DNA from: Beverwykella pulmonaria
Lineage: Eukaryota > Ascomycota > Dothideomycetes > Pleosporales > Melanommataceae
Reading direction: 5' to 3'
DNA: 64,000 nucleotides
Assembly (NCBI GenBank): GCA_001599595.1
Contig: BCHH01000006.1
Coordinates: 348,874-412,873, forward strand
Positions 43,205-54,074 of the stretch are shown here, in pieces. The notes under the pieces are model-generated. The model was given only the letters and a program-made list of their open reading frames with translations. It did no database searches and was not told the DNA's origin. The translations under genes were made by a program, and so were the position numbers. Position 1 is the stretch's first letter. Every line of letters starts with the position of its first letter.

Positions 43205-43517
43205 AAAAGGCAAAAAGAACCGACATGCGGCAGTGGTTCGTATTCATTAACCTAATCTGTAACTAAGTAAGAAAATCATACTTCAGAAAATACTAGGGAC
43301 ATCGACGACATCCCGGCAAGGCAGACCAGGCAACTGCAAACTGGTGGACATGATTAGACCAACATTCCGACCCCCAAGTAAGCTCTACTGTCTCTGCGCC
43401 AAGAATGCGTCATAGTTTACCTTATTTTCAGCCTTGGGCCTCAATTCGCAATACATATGGATGTCGTCCGATCTTCAAAGAACAATATTGCTGAGTGCTT
43501 CCAATTTTCTTCTTGCC
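43205..43517. other. Promoter of the membrane glycoprotein gene
   Basis: About 310 bp lie between the retroelement and the next start codon. The right LTR, with its E-boxes, is therefore close enough to influence the downstream gene. No other motif is evident. Confidence 0.4.
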
Positions 43518-45633
43518 ATGGACACCGAAGGCACATCAGGATATGAAATGCAAAGGTCAGTCACTACCCACAAAACAGATGGAGACTGTCTCAATGTAAT
43601 AGGCAGCATGACTCAAGTAGCGATCTCCTCAATACAACACAACCGGGATATCCAGAAGCGAAAATCAAACCCGTGCGCCGATATGCTTCACGAATTTACG
43701 ACTTTCTTCGATCTCTAAGGCTCCAAATCTTTGGCCATATTAGTCCATCAAGAAGAGCAGTGGAGCGTCGCAAGATTGCCATACACAAAAGCCGCCGCGT
43801 GGTAGCGCTTTACAGTTTAATTCACCTCCTTCCTCTAGGGGGCGCGATAGCACTCTTGGCCCTCAACTGGACTGAATATTTTATTGGGCCTAGTTTTTCC
43901 GGAGTCACCACTCTCCAGTTCGCAGCCAAATTTCACGAGCTGCTCATGCAGTCTTCGATTGTCGAGATCGTCATATGTATCGTCCGCACCCAGGTTATCG
44001 GCGGATATGTCCCATTAGGTGCTCTTTCAGTACTCACGCAGACATTTCAGGTGTCCTATCTCTGGTCTCTGGAGTTCGCGTCTGCTGTGACGTCGCAAAC
44101 ATTCCAGGGATGGCGAAGAGCAGTATTTATCATTGCGATTCCTCCATTAATTATTCTTACTACTCTTGTGGGACCTTCAAGTGCCGTTCTTATGATTCCT
44201 CGTCCAGGGACGACTCACATTCTTGACTCGAAAACTCTCTTCGCAAATGAATCGGCAGAGCCTTTGTTTCCCCCTCAGGTAAATAAAACGAATGGGCTGA
44301 AGTTGTAAGTGTTACTACCTATAAAATGTAAGAGAACAAGGATTAAGTGCGTAACAGGAATCTAGAACAAGCTAGAATTTCCTTCCCAGTTGATATGAGT
44401 TACTCCGTCTCTACGGCATTTATCAACACAGACTTTTATCTTGCCCAGAGACTCGCGCGGTACACGAGAGCGAGAATGAGGGGGATGCGTTACTTTCAAT
44501 ACTCGTCGACCGCTACTATGCCGACTTATGCCAGTACTCATGAACTGTGGTACCTTTATCAAATGCCCGAGGCCAACAACACAATGTCCGTCGAAATTTC
44601 GCGTCCGGTAGTTGTGGCAACATGTACCGAGCCAAAGACTATCAATACACCAGACTCTCCAATCCCATATATACAGGATGACGGGAACTCCGAAGACTTA
44701 GCCTCAAGTTTGAGCGAACTTCTTGGAAATTTTACAGCCCGGGGCGGATCTAACGATACCCTGATTGACTCTCTACCACCGTTTTGGCACGCATCTCCAG
44801 AGCCGGAATCATCTTCACTTCTTGGGACTTTCTTAACATATAATCCCGACAAATGCATTTCGCACAATAGTACCGGTCAGGCCCCGCCCCCGCCCCCGTT
44901 TTCGAAAATGTTTGCAGACGGGTATCGAAATCAGACACTCTCTTGTCTTAGACTATTGACCTGTACGATATCCTCATCCTGGGAAGTCTCCACGAGCGAA
45001 CTGGTTTACAATGATGGGACGCCATTGGTGCGTACACCTCCATTGACTGACACGGGATTCAATACGCCTAAACACCAGTCTCCAATTGTCGTAACCTTAG
45101 ACGGCATACCCGATTTCAACCACCAAAATCTCACCACATTAATGCGAATGCGTTATGACACGAATGACCTGATTTTAGCCGTAATGTTTGCCACAGCTCT
45201 TTCCGAGATCCCAGATTATACAAAAGTCCGTCGAGGATCAGTTCAACCAAAGGAAGGCAGTTTCACCAAGCTCGAATTCATAACGGCACAATACGGCTAC
45301 GGCTACGAAACTTCGACTACTTCTGTGCGTCTATCGCTTGTTGTGATCACGAGCTACTGCGTAGTCACTGTTGGATATATACTTTATCTCCTGGTTATTG
45401 GCTCCACGTCCACAGCATGGAACTCGGCGGTCGAGCTCGTTGCACTCGCATTGCAGTCAAAACGTCCGGATCATCTTGGTCATACCTCCGTTGGAATTGA
45501 TTCCATGACAACGTATCGACAGGCTGTCGGAATACGTGTGAACAGTCAGGATGAGCTCGAACTTGTATTCGCACATGATCGCGATGTTGGCGCGCGGAAG
45601 TTGAGGAAAGTGTTGCCGAATAAAGTTTATTGA
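43518..45633 (+). CDS. Lineage-specific multi-pass membrane glycoprotein, unknown function
   Basis: Three exons (43518-43555, 43603-44304, 44358-45633) give 671 residues. The first exon (MDTEGTSGYEMQ) is needed because the main frame has an upstream TGA at 43544 and no ATG. The join yields SDLLNTTQPGYPEAK, typical of this protein type. Membrane segments are RVVALYSLIHLLPLGGAIAL, a second around HELLMQSSIVEIVICIV, a third RRAVFIIAIPPLIILTTLVG, and after about 350 residues a last one, LSLVVITSYCVVTVGYILYL. The region between is Ser/Thr/Pro-rich with several N-glycosylation sites (NNT, NFT, NDT, NST, NQT, NLT), so it is probably extracellular. The cytosolic tail (VELVALALQSKRPDHLGHTS) resembles a large, highly expanded family of uncharacterised Pezizomycotina proteins common in accessory regions. 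No enzymatic motif is seen. Confidence 0.78.
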
Positions 45634-47005
45634 GTATGCGAGAAACATGAAGACCTTGAAATCCAGTTTTTGTTTCATATGTGATGTTTCTATCTTCCAC
45701 TGTGCTTCAAGATTGAGCTAAGACGCCGCCATAACAGACATTGCACCACGAGAAACCCATCAATTCACCAGCTAAAGCATCTCACTGCCTCTAAAGGTTA
45801 CATACATCAGGTCATAAGAATACGTTTAATATACTAAGGCAGCGTGTAGATAAGGCCACGTCCAGGGGGGCGAAGAGACACTCGATCTCCATATATCTTG
45901 TCAAACACTACGCTATATACATTTTCGACTATAGCTAAGATTCCTGCTGGCAGATACAGGAGGATTTAGTTGGTTAAAATCAATCCTGCTGCCCTTAGTC
46001 TAAATCCTTTCTTACTATACACCGGTTGGCTTGCTCGGATGTGAGACTTCAACCTACCGTGATGGCAGTAAGATGGATCAAAAGGATTGTGAGTGGCTTA
46101 TTCGCACACCGCAGAAAAAGCATCAGTCGCATACTATATGAGTATCTCATAACACAGCCTTGCTACTCCGAAAACTTGGTCGTTGAAAAGTCAGGAGATC
46201 AAGCAGTGTTGTGGTTGATGTCGCAAGGCACGCAGTTCCGAACACCGACATGCTGCTCAAAACGGCATCGCCTGAGCCCGTACTAGAAGTCAGATGCAAG
46301 ACGCAAGACGGATCTGGAGCTGCCTATAGAAACAACACGTAGCGCGGTCGTTGGGAGCTGGGACATATTTGCTCAATTAAAAGAAGTGAGGGAGCACAGC
46401 GCTAGTGACTATTTCGTTTAAAACCGCTTACAACCCCTGTCTTATTGGCTAGCCTACCTGCGAGCACAGCTCTAGTCGCAGCCATTCCGTACTCAAACGC
46501 CTGCGTCATGGATCGCTCATATCGGTTTTCAACATTATTCCTCCACGCTTTTTCGGACCATCCGCCAACGACCCTGGTGACAATGCAACCCACGCCACAG
46601 CATCGTGGCGCAGGAGGCGAATCATACGCCTACATCGTGCCGTGTCAACCGAGTCGATGATGCAGGGAGTATGAGTGGCCCGGAGTTTTCGTTCTCTGAA
46701 GTTTTGTTAAACCCGATAAAAGCATGCGACCCCCCGCCCTGCAAGGAAGCGGTGTGATCGATGTCGAACAGGTAGGACTTTACAATATGGCAGTCCGAGG
46801 CCGGTTTTTTGAATTCCGAAGTCCAATTTCATGCTGTATATATTGGGCGCGTGCCCAGCTTTCTATCTTTCGTCTGGCCTCAATACATTCAAGCTTCAAA
46901 ACAAAAGCAATATTCGTCCTTTACTTACTTGTGCATTCGCCTACATATTGTATCTGGTCATCCTCTTTCTTGGCTACGACCTTCCCTTATACTGCCCACT
47001 CTCTG
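45634..47005. other. Intergenic, promoter of the MFS transporter
   Basis: About 1.4 kb with no supported gene. Its right end holds a CCAAT box and a TATA box (annotated separately). The rest is unremarkable AT-moderate sequence. Confidence 0.4.
46823..46844 (+). promoter_or_regulatory. CCAAT box and TATA box of the MFS gene
   Basis: CCAAT at 46823-46827 and TATATATT at 46837-46844 lie about 165-180 bp upstream of the chosen ATG. This supports starting translation at 47006 rather than at the in-frame ATG 46724, which would lie upstream of the TATA box. Confidence 0.5.
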
Positions 47006-48866
47006 ATGACGGACCTCAGACAAGTTCATACAGACATTTCGGCAAAGACTCAACCGAGCAGCCCACAGCTACATCAATCATTCTCTGCACAGTCCCCAGA
47101 CCACCATTCAGTCCGCCAACACAAAGACGGCGAAGGGGCCTACAAGACGGAGACGGAGAGACGGAGGAACGAGCCGGTTGGGGATGATTCTAGCAGCACT
47201 TCCGATGAGATCAATCCAGAAAAGGACGACAGCGAGAGAGAGGGAACCACAATACAAGAAATACGAGGCGGGATTCAGAATGAGCGCGATGTTGAAGCCC
47301 AGGTTCCGCCGCTGCACAAGAAGGAGTCTTCACGCTCTATCAAAGACCCTAACCTAGTAAGTCGCTATCTACAGACTCCCCGGCTTACAATCTAATACTC
47401 ATCCTTCCAAAGGTTACATGGGATTCCCCAGATGACCCTGCCAATCCGAAGAACTGGTCAATGGGCCGTAAATGGGCCGCAACATGTATCGTCTCCGCCT
47501 TCACTCTGGTCTCGCCAGTCTCCTCTTCCATGATTGCCCCGGCGCTCACGTCAATCAGCACGGATTTCCACATGACGAACCAAGTAGAAGCCCAGCTCAC
47601 GCTATCCATCTTTGTGCTAGCCTACGCCATAGGACCTCTGTTCCTTGGGCCTCTCAGTGAGATCTATGGACGTGTTATTGTGCTCCAACTCGGAAATTTG
47701 TTCTACTTGGCTTGGAATCTTGGATGTGGGTTCGCTCAGAACAGTGGCCAACTTATGGCGTTCAGATTCTTGAGCGGGTTGGGTGGATCGGCTCCTCTGT
47801 CTATTGGTGGCGGCCTGCTGAGTGACTGTTTCCACGCCGAACAGCGTGGCAAGGCAATCTCAATCTACAGTCTTGCGCCTCTGCTTGGACCAGCCATTGG
47901 TCCCATTGCAGGAGGTTTCATATCCGAGAACACTGTAAGTGCTCTCTTTCTCTCCCCCTCCCACTCATCGAACCCTGTTAACATAACCCCCAGACATGGC
48001 GCTGGTGCTTTTGGGCGACATCAATCTTCACCGGAATAGTGCAGTGTTTCGGCTTCTTCCTCCTCCAAGAAACCTACGCCCCCAAACTCCTCGCCTGGAA
48101 ACGCGACAAACTGCGCAAGGAAACCGGAAACATGGAACTCCACACCGAATACGACCACCCAGACAAAACCCTAGCCAAAATCATCAAATTGGCGTTGCAG
48201 CGTCCATTTAGATTACTCTTCACTCAACCCATCGTTCAGGTATTGGCATGTTACATGGCGTATCTTTACGGCCTCATGTACCTCATGCTCTCGACCTTCC
48301 CCATGCTCTGGGAAGACCAGTACAACGAATCCGTCAGCATCGGCTCTCTAAACTTCATCTCCATGGCGCTTGGCTTCTTCCTCGGAACACAGACATGCGC
48401 GCCGTTGAATGATCTAATCTACCGCCGCCTCAAAAAGGGGAACAACGGTGTCGGCAAACCGGAATTTCGCGTCCCATTGATGATTCCAGCGTCCTTGTTC
48501 GTGCCCATCGGCTTGTTTATGTACGGATGGAGCGCGCAGGCAAAGACTCACTGGATCGTACCGAACTTAGGCGTTCTGTTTTTCTGCGCTGGGACGATTG
48601 TGGGGTTCCAGTGCATCCAGACGTATATTGTGGATTCGTATGCGCGCTATGCGGCTTCAGCTATTGCAGCGGCGACGGTGTTGAGGAGTTTGGCGGGTTT
48701 TGGGTTTCCATTGTTCGCTCCTGCGATGTTCAATGCGTTGCATTATGGATGGGGAAACAGTCTTTTGGGCTTTATTGCTATTGCACTTGGTGTGCCGGCT
48801 CCTTTTATGTTGTGGAGGTTTGGCGGGACGCTGAGGGCAAAGAGCAAGTTTGCTGCTGGTGGTTAG
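47006..48866 (+). CDS. Major facilitator transporter, DHA1 drug:H+ antiporter type
   Basis: Three exons (47006-47356, 47413-47934, 47994-48866) give 581 residues. The first 130 residues are a hydrophilic cytosolic tail, with DPANPKNWSMGRKW just before helix 1. This 'P.NP.NW' block is the usual signature of fungal DHA1 (polyamine/fluconazole-resistance type) carriers. Motif A is GPLSEIYGRVIVL after helix 2. Motif C is APLLGPAIGPIAGGF in helix 5, which marks antiporters. The second half starts after the cytosolic loop YDHPDKTLAKIIKLALQRP, and twelve helices can be traced. Such carriers export toxic small molecules or polyamines. The substrate is unknown. No biosynthetic genes lie next to it, so a stand-alone resistance role is more likely than a metabolite-cluster role. 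Confidence 0.92.
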
Positions 48867-49230
48867 GATGGATTGGGAAGATCGACGTTCAGTGGTCTAG
48901 GAAATGGGCTACCGGTATCTACAGCGAGCATTGCATACACGGGCAAATATTTCGATCGGTTTAGCATTATAGATACAGGATTTCACTCAACATCCATTTT
49001 CATCTTCGAGCATGAGCTTCATGATGAAAATGCAATATGTTTTTTGGCACATATCTCATTATTAGCATTTTGCTAAATCAATACATGCCCTAATTCTGAC
49101 ATGTGTATAGGTGGCCCGTGCATTTGAAGCTGTCATCCGTGGATCTCGTGTTCGAGAAAAGTGAAATACACACAAACCCCGCCACACCCCGCCATCCAAG
49201 TCTCTACACATCCCAACTCTTGCAATTGAG
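48867..49230. other. Intergenic between the MFS gene and SCO1
   Basis: About 360 bp containing the transporter 3' UTR and the SCO1 promoter. Nothing else is seen. Confidence 0.5.
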
Positions 49231-50584
49231 ATGCCCCCACCATGCAATTGCATAGGAGGTGCTATGAAGACGCTTAGACCCTCTCCAGCGCTGCGCCGCG
49301 AGCTCGATGCTCTCCGAAGCACCCCGCGACGTACATTTGCCTCCTCCCGTATGCCCAACACAGCCATTGCATCGAGACTGGCGGCTACTTCGGATTCAGC
49401 ATGTCTTTCGAGGGCACGGAATGCAGGACAGCAGGATCGAATAAGGCTGATGGGCAGCCCGCGCAAGCCTTTGATACAGACACGGTCGTTCTCGAATTCG
49501 ACACCACGGAGCGCACTCAAGACAATAGAGCAAGTACGGGCGCGAAATAAGGGCGGGGTACGTTCATTTTCTATATAACCCTAGATTTCACCCCAAATAT
49601 CGGGCTGTCCAAAGTACTATGCTAACAGGCTTCGCTATAGCCTTTCAACCTTACCGCGGCGATCCTCTTCATCTGCACCGCAGGCGGACTATACGCTTAC
49701 CTTAAATACGAGAAAGAACGCATGGCGCGGAAACGGATAGCAGATCAGACGAAGGGTGTGGGAAAGCCGAAGGTTGGGGGTCCGTTTGATCTTATAGATC
49801 AAGATGGGAACAGATTCACGAGTGATGATCTGCTGGGGAAATACTCTTTGGTACGTGTAAATTCGGGGATGTTGCTTTTGGAGTAATCGGGATAAAGGGA
49901 CGGTGTGCGAGGGGAAGACATACGTCTGCCCACAGTATGGTGGACTTTGACACTGGCCAGCATATCGATTCGAGGTGCGAGCATCTACTAACGAACGCTT
50001 ACAGGTCTACTTCGGCTTCAGCCACTGCCCAGACATCTGCCCCGATGAGCTCGACAAGATGGCTCTCATGTACGACAAAGTGGTCGACAAATGCGGCCCT
50101 GTTCTTGTACCAATCATGATTACCTGCGACCCAGCACGTGATAACCCCGCTGTTCTGAAAGAGTATCTAAAAGAATTCCACCCAGAAATCGTTGGCCTGA
50201 CTGGCGATTACGAGGACATTAAGCAAACATGCAAAGTGTACCGCGTGTATTTCAGTACCCCCCCAAGCGTTAAGCCAGGCCAGGACTATCTAGTTGATCA
50301 CAGTATTTACTTCTACTTGATGGGTACGTAGCTCCTTCGCACGTCCCTTTCTCCTATCAAAATACTGCTCTCTTATCGAGAGGGTGAAGAGCTGTGGTCG
50401 TCCTGCAATCTGCAACCTCGTATTGTTATACGACAAATAAATGTTGACGTCACGCGCAGATCCAGAAGGCGATTTCGTCGAGGCAATTGGTCGCAACTTC
50501 ACTGCCGACCAGGCGGCCAAGGTCATCTCTGATCATATCAAAGATTGGGAGGGCCCATTGAAGAAAAAGGATCGGTGGGCGTAG
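49231..50584 (+). CDS. SCO1: SCO1 copper chaperone for cytochrome c oxidase
   Basis: Delivers copper to the CuA site of Cox2 in the mitochondrial inner membrane. Four exons (49231-49557, 49641-49850, 50005-50323, 50460-50584) give 326 residues. The first 108 residues are Arg/Ser-rich and almost free of acidic residues (import sequence). One membrane helix follows, NLTAAILFICTAGGLYAYL. The thioredoxin-like domain begins GGPFDLIDQDGNRFTSDDL. The copper site is readable: the two Cys of CPDIC and the distal His in LVDHSIYFYLM. DPARDNPAVLKEYLKEFHP is the conserved domain core. A second in-frame ATG at 49264 (MKTLRPSP) could be used instead and keeps the import signal. The third intron is long (136 nt) but restores DPEGDFVEAIGRN exactly. 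Confidence 0.95.
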
Positions 50585-51968
50585 AAGAATTTTCTGTTTG
50601 TGACATCGAGAGCATTGATATTCATTCCTGAGCGTGATGGCAACACCCCTCTCTTGGGCGGTATAGAACTAGATATCGAGACCCATTTACTGGCGTGGAA
50701 AGCGTGTGTATAACTAACGGTTTGTAGCATAAGGTGTTCTACATATATCATTCTTCTCATACTTCTCATACTCGTTGGCTTTGACGTTCAGATCGTGATA
50801 TATTCCATCACAGCCCTAGATCACAGCTCGCGGCACGACAATACTCATATGATCTCTAATAAAAACATTCGCCATCCCGATCAGTATATCCAGTATTCGG
50901 CATGCGGTGCCCATGCCAACTCGCCAGGCCCATTACACAACCCCGACCATCCTACCCGCATTGCGCTGGACAGCAAGGCTGGACCCACAGATCTGAGTCG
51001 TGAAATCTCACGGCGTGTGCGGATTCCAGAAGTATTTCTCCAGGCATTGCCTTAGGAGCGCCGTTGAAAAGCATCCACTATTCTGGTGGCCGGTGCTTTT
51101 CGTCTGACGAGTTGCCTCGTTTTTGCACTCACTATTGGAGGCACGGTGTAGTTACTCTTCGTTGTGCTGCGATACTGTGTGCGAACGAACAGTGAGCGAT
51201 GTGCGGGCGCCTGAATACAACTCGCTCATCTACATACTTGGTCGAAAATACTTCCCCGTATGGTAGGTAATCAAGCACGGTGATAGAAGGGAGTTAGAGT
51301 TCCCTAGTCCCTATGGGGGAGTTGTGGGCGATCGTAACTGTCTATACAGAAGCATTAAAGAGAATTTAGGAGCATGGCTGAGGAGGGAGTCGAGAGACTG
51401 CGAAACACATTCATCCCGCGTATTGGTACGGAACAGTGTGGCGTATTCTGCAGTTTGAAGGCCAAATTCATTGAAAGAGGACAAGCAGGGTATAAATACG
51501 GACGGGGAAAGTAAGCGGGTAAGCACGGGTGCAGATAACATTTCAATAGAACCTGTGGAGTACGCGCGCGTAGACTAGTGGTACTTTCGGTGTAATGAGA
51601 AGATGCTTGCTTGGTTCTTTTGTGGTGGGATGTATCGTCTTCACTTGTAGTGTTGTCTGTCGTAATGATGGAATGCTGAATGAATTGAATTGGAAATCCC
51701 ACTTGTGTGTCATGACTGTATATTGCTTAATTTTCTCTTTTATAGTAATATATTGTCTGAGATGTGATGAAAGGATGTGATTCTCATACATTGTGATGTC
51801 TCTTCAAGGTCAAAGCTGAATTAAATTGCAAATATGTCGTGGATTGTCAAGGGAAAAACGTATCGTTGCAAGGTTGATATGCCTGCATCGAAGACTGATT
51901 CGAGGACCATCACAGCGGCGGACCAGTGACTGGTAAGTGGGCCACGACATGCGGGAATCTCACCATGA
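50585..51968. other. Intergenic between SCO1 and the Gemin2-like gene
   Basis: 1.38 kb between convergent genes. Only short motif-free frames are present. Unusually large for a convergent spacer, but I cannot support a gene. Confidence 0.4.
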
Positions 51969-54074
51969 TTACACCCAGCTATCTCTGTACATCAACAGAT
52001 CTTTCTGTCCATAGCATTCAATTGCCACGGTCAAGATCATGTCAATTGTGACCCTAGTGTTCAAGTTCGGAATATCAATCTCTGTCGTCTCCGCATCCTC
52101 TTGCGATGCATTTTTGTGGGCTTTCTGTGCCCTTTGCAGTGACTCGCGTTCGCGTTGTTCTTGCCGATAGTCTTCAGCCTCGGCGCGGGAAGCGAATACC
52201 CTCTGCGACGACTTCGAAGTTTTGTCTCCAGAGACGGCAGCACCAACCTTTACCGTCTTGGAAGGTGTTGTTCCTTCGCTGGATTCTACATCATTCCCAG
52301 ACTTGGCTTGGATGAGATCCTTTTGGCGCATTGCTTGTCGCTGAGCCTCTGCCTCGACACGAGATGGAAAAGATCGCTCATGTGGTGATGAAGACCTATC
52401 ACGCGTCACACGGCCTTGAGCTGCACGGCGACCGGCATTTTGATGAGACATTTGTCGCCGCCCTTCAACAGCGCATGAAGGATTGTAACAAATCTTTCCG
52501 TTATGTCGATGTCGGGCTGCTCGTAGTGGAGATGGTGAAGGCGATGATGGGGAGGGCTGGCTCTGAGCGTCGACATTACGGGATGATGCATGGTCGTGCC
52601 CTTTCTCCTTAACTGCCTTCTGTGCCTGCAAATCTGAGTCAGCCTGTGGTTGGACTAATCGATCTCCGAGTTGTGCGAGCAAACGTGCTCGTGCTTCTTC
52701 GAGGGTCGCAGGTTCTGCATCGTCTTGTACTTCTCCTTCCTCTGACATGGACATGTCCGCACCAGAATCTGCACTGTCTTCGTTCCTTGACTCGAGCTCG
52801 TTTTGGATGGCGATCTGCGCAACTGTAGTTGCCTGCTTTGGCGGCTCGATGACCTTCTCAGGAAGATTGTCGTTTTTCTCTTGTCGCTCGACGTAGTTCT
52901 CCGGAATCTCAGCATCTTCCTCTATAAGCCCTGAGTCTTCTTCGCTGCTACTGTGTTCGCTACCTCCATAGTCTGGCTCGATGTTATCCACATTCCAGTC
53001 CTCTGCGTCTTCATCCTCATAATCACTCTCTAGTGGTTGCATAGCCGCGCCGCGGATTCTGTTGCCCAATTGCCCTGCTTTAAGCGCTAGGTCTCGGATG
53101 GGGGAAACCTTCTCGGATACCATTGTATCCAATTCTCCGGCTTTCGCCAGCAACGCCCAGATCCAGCAACTCTTCTGTTTCGATATGCTATCGGATCGGT
53201 CCATGCTATGCGCACAGTATTTGAGCCCTCGAGCGACATCGTTCTCATCGAACTGGATGGCTTGGGCTGGAGTAGGGAACTCTCGGTTGAGAATGTATAA
53301 CCACTCATGCCTATTCTTGGGTGGCTCTACACTGGTACATTTGGAAGGTTCGGTTTTCATCCGTATGCGAAGTTGGTCTCGATTGACGTCGTTGTCAGCG
53401 AGCGACTTTCGAAGCGCAATATATCGCTTTAGGAGCACCTTATAGTACCGCTCTTGGGGTTGAAGTCCCGAAGACTCTTCCTGCTGGTCATCTCGTGTCC
53501 GGATATCGCGAGCGAAGTAATAGCCGTTCTTGTAGTGGGCTCGAGTATTTCCGCGCCTATGGTTGTGCACGTCGCGGACGGGACCCGATTCATGGGTTTC
53601 TGTCGGCGCATCAACGAGCAGAAGGGCCCGATTTAGTGTCTCCTCTTCTTCTCTATATTCACAAATGTTAACTGCGGCTCAACGCTGTGTAAGGGGTGGC
53701 AAAAGGGCGGCTTACCTGGCACGACGTAGAAATGCTCGAGCCTGGACGGTGCACTCGTCGTCAGACGAGCGTTCGCCATCGCTCACTGGGAGTCTACCGG
53801 GTGCATCCTTCGCCGGACGATAGCTCCGTGATTTGCCCGCCTTCTTGGGGCCAACATTGAATCTCGGGCGTTTGTTCAGGAATCCCTCATCATTTCCAGG
53901 GTTCTCGTTGCCATCCTCCTCCCGCTTTCGCTTGTCAGGGCCGTTCGATGGAGAAAAGGATGTGGTGTTCTCCTTCAATACTGAATTCGAGGCAACGAGT
54001 TGATCCGGCCGCCGAAGCCTGTTGTACGGTTCACCGTCGGCCGTGACGGCCATATTCACGCCAATAGATGACAT
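51969..54074 (-). CDS. Gemin2/SIP1-like snRNP assembly factor
   Basis: Likely partner of SMN in Sm-core assembly of spliceosomal snRNPs (yeast Brr1 is related). Two exons (54074-53716 and 53652-51969) give 680 residues, much longer than animal Gemin2 (about 280). The family core is split by a long insert. The first part contains RHEWLYILNREFPTPAQAIQFDE and KQKSCWIWALLAKAGELDTMVSEKVSPIRDLALKAGQLGNRI (about 255-315). The final part is DMILTVAIECYGQKDLL at the C-terminus. Between them lie about 300 disordered acidic then Arg/Ser-rich residues, including two related repeats (SFPSRVEAEAQRQ and VFASRAEAEDYRQ). The N-terminus has a basic nuclear-signal-like KRKR and an RPRF patch. The divided core is usual in filamentous fungi. 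Confidence 0.8.
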
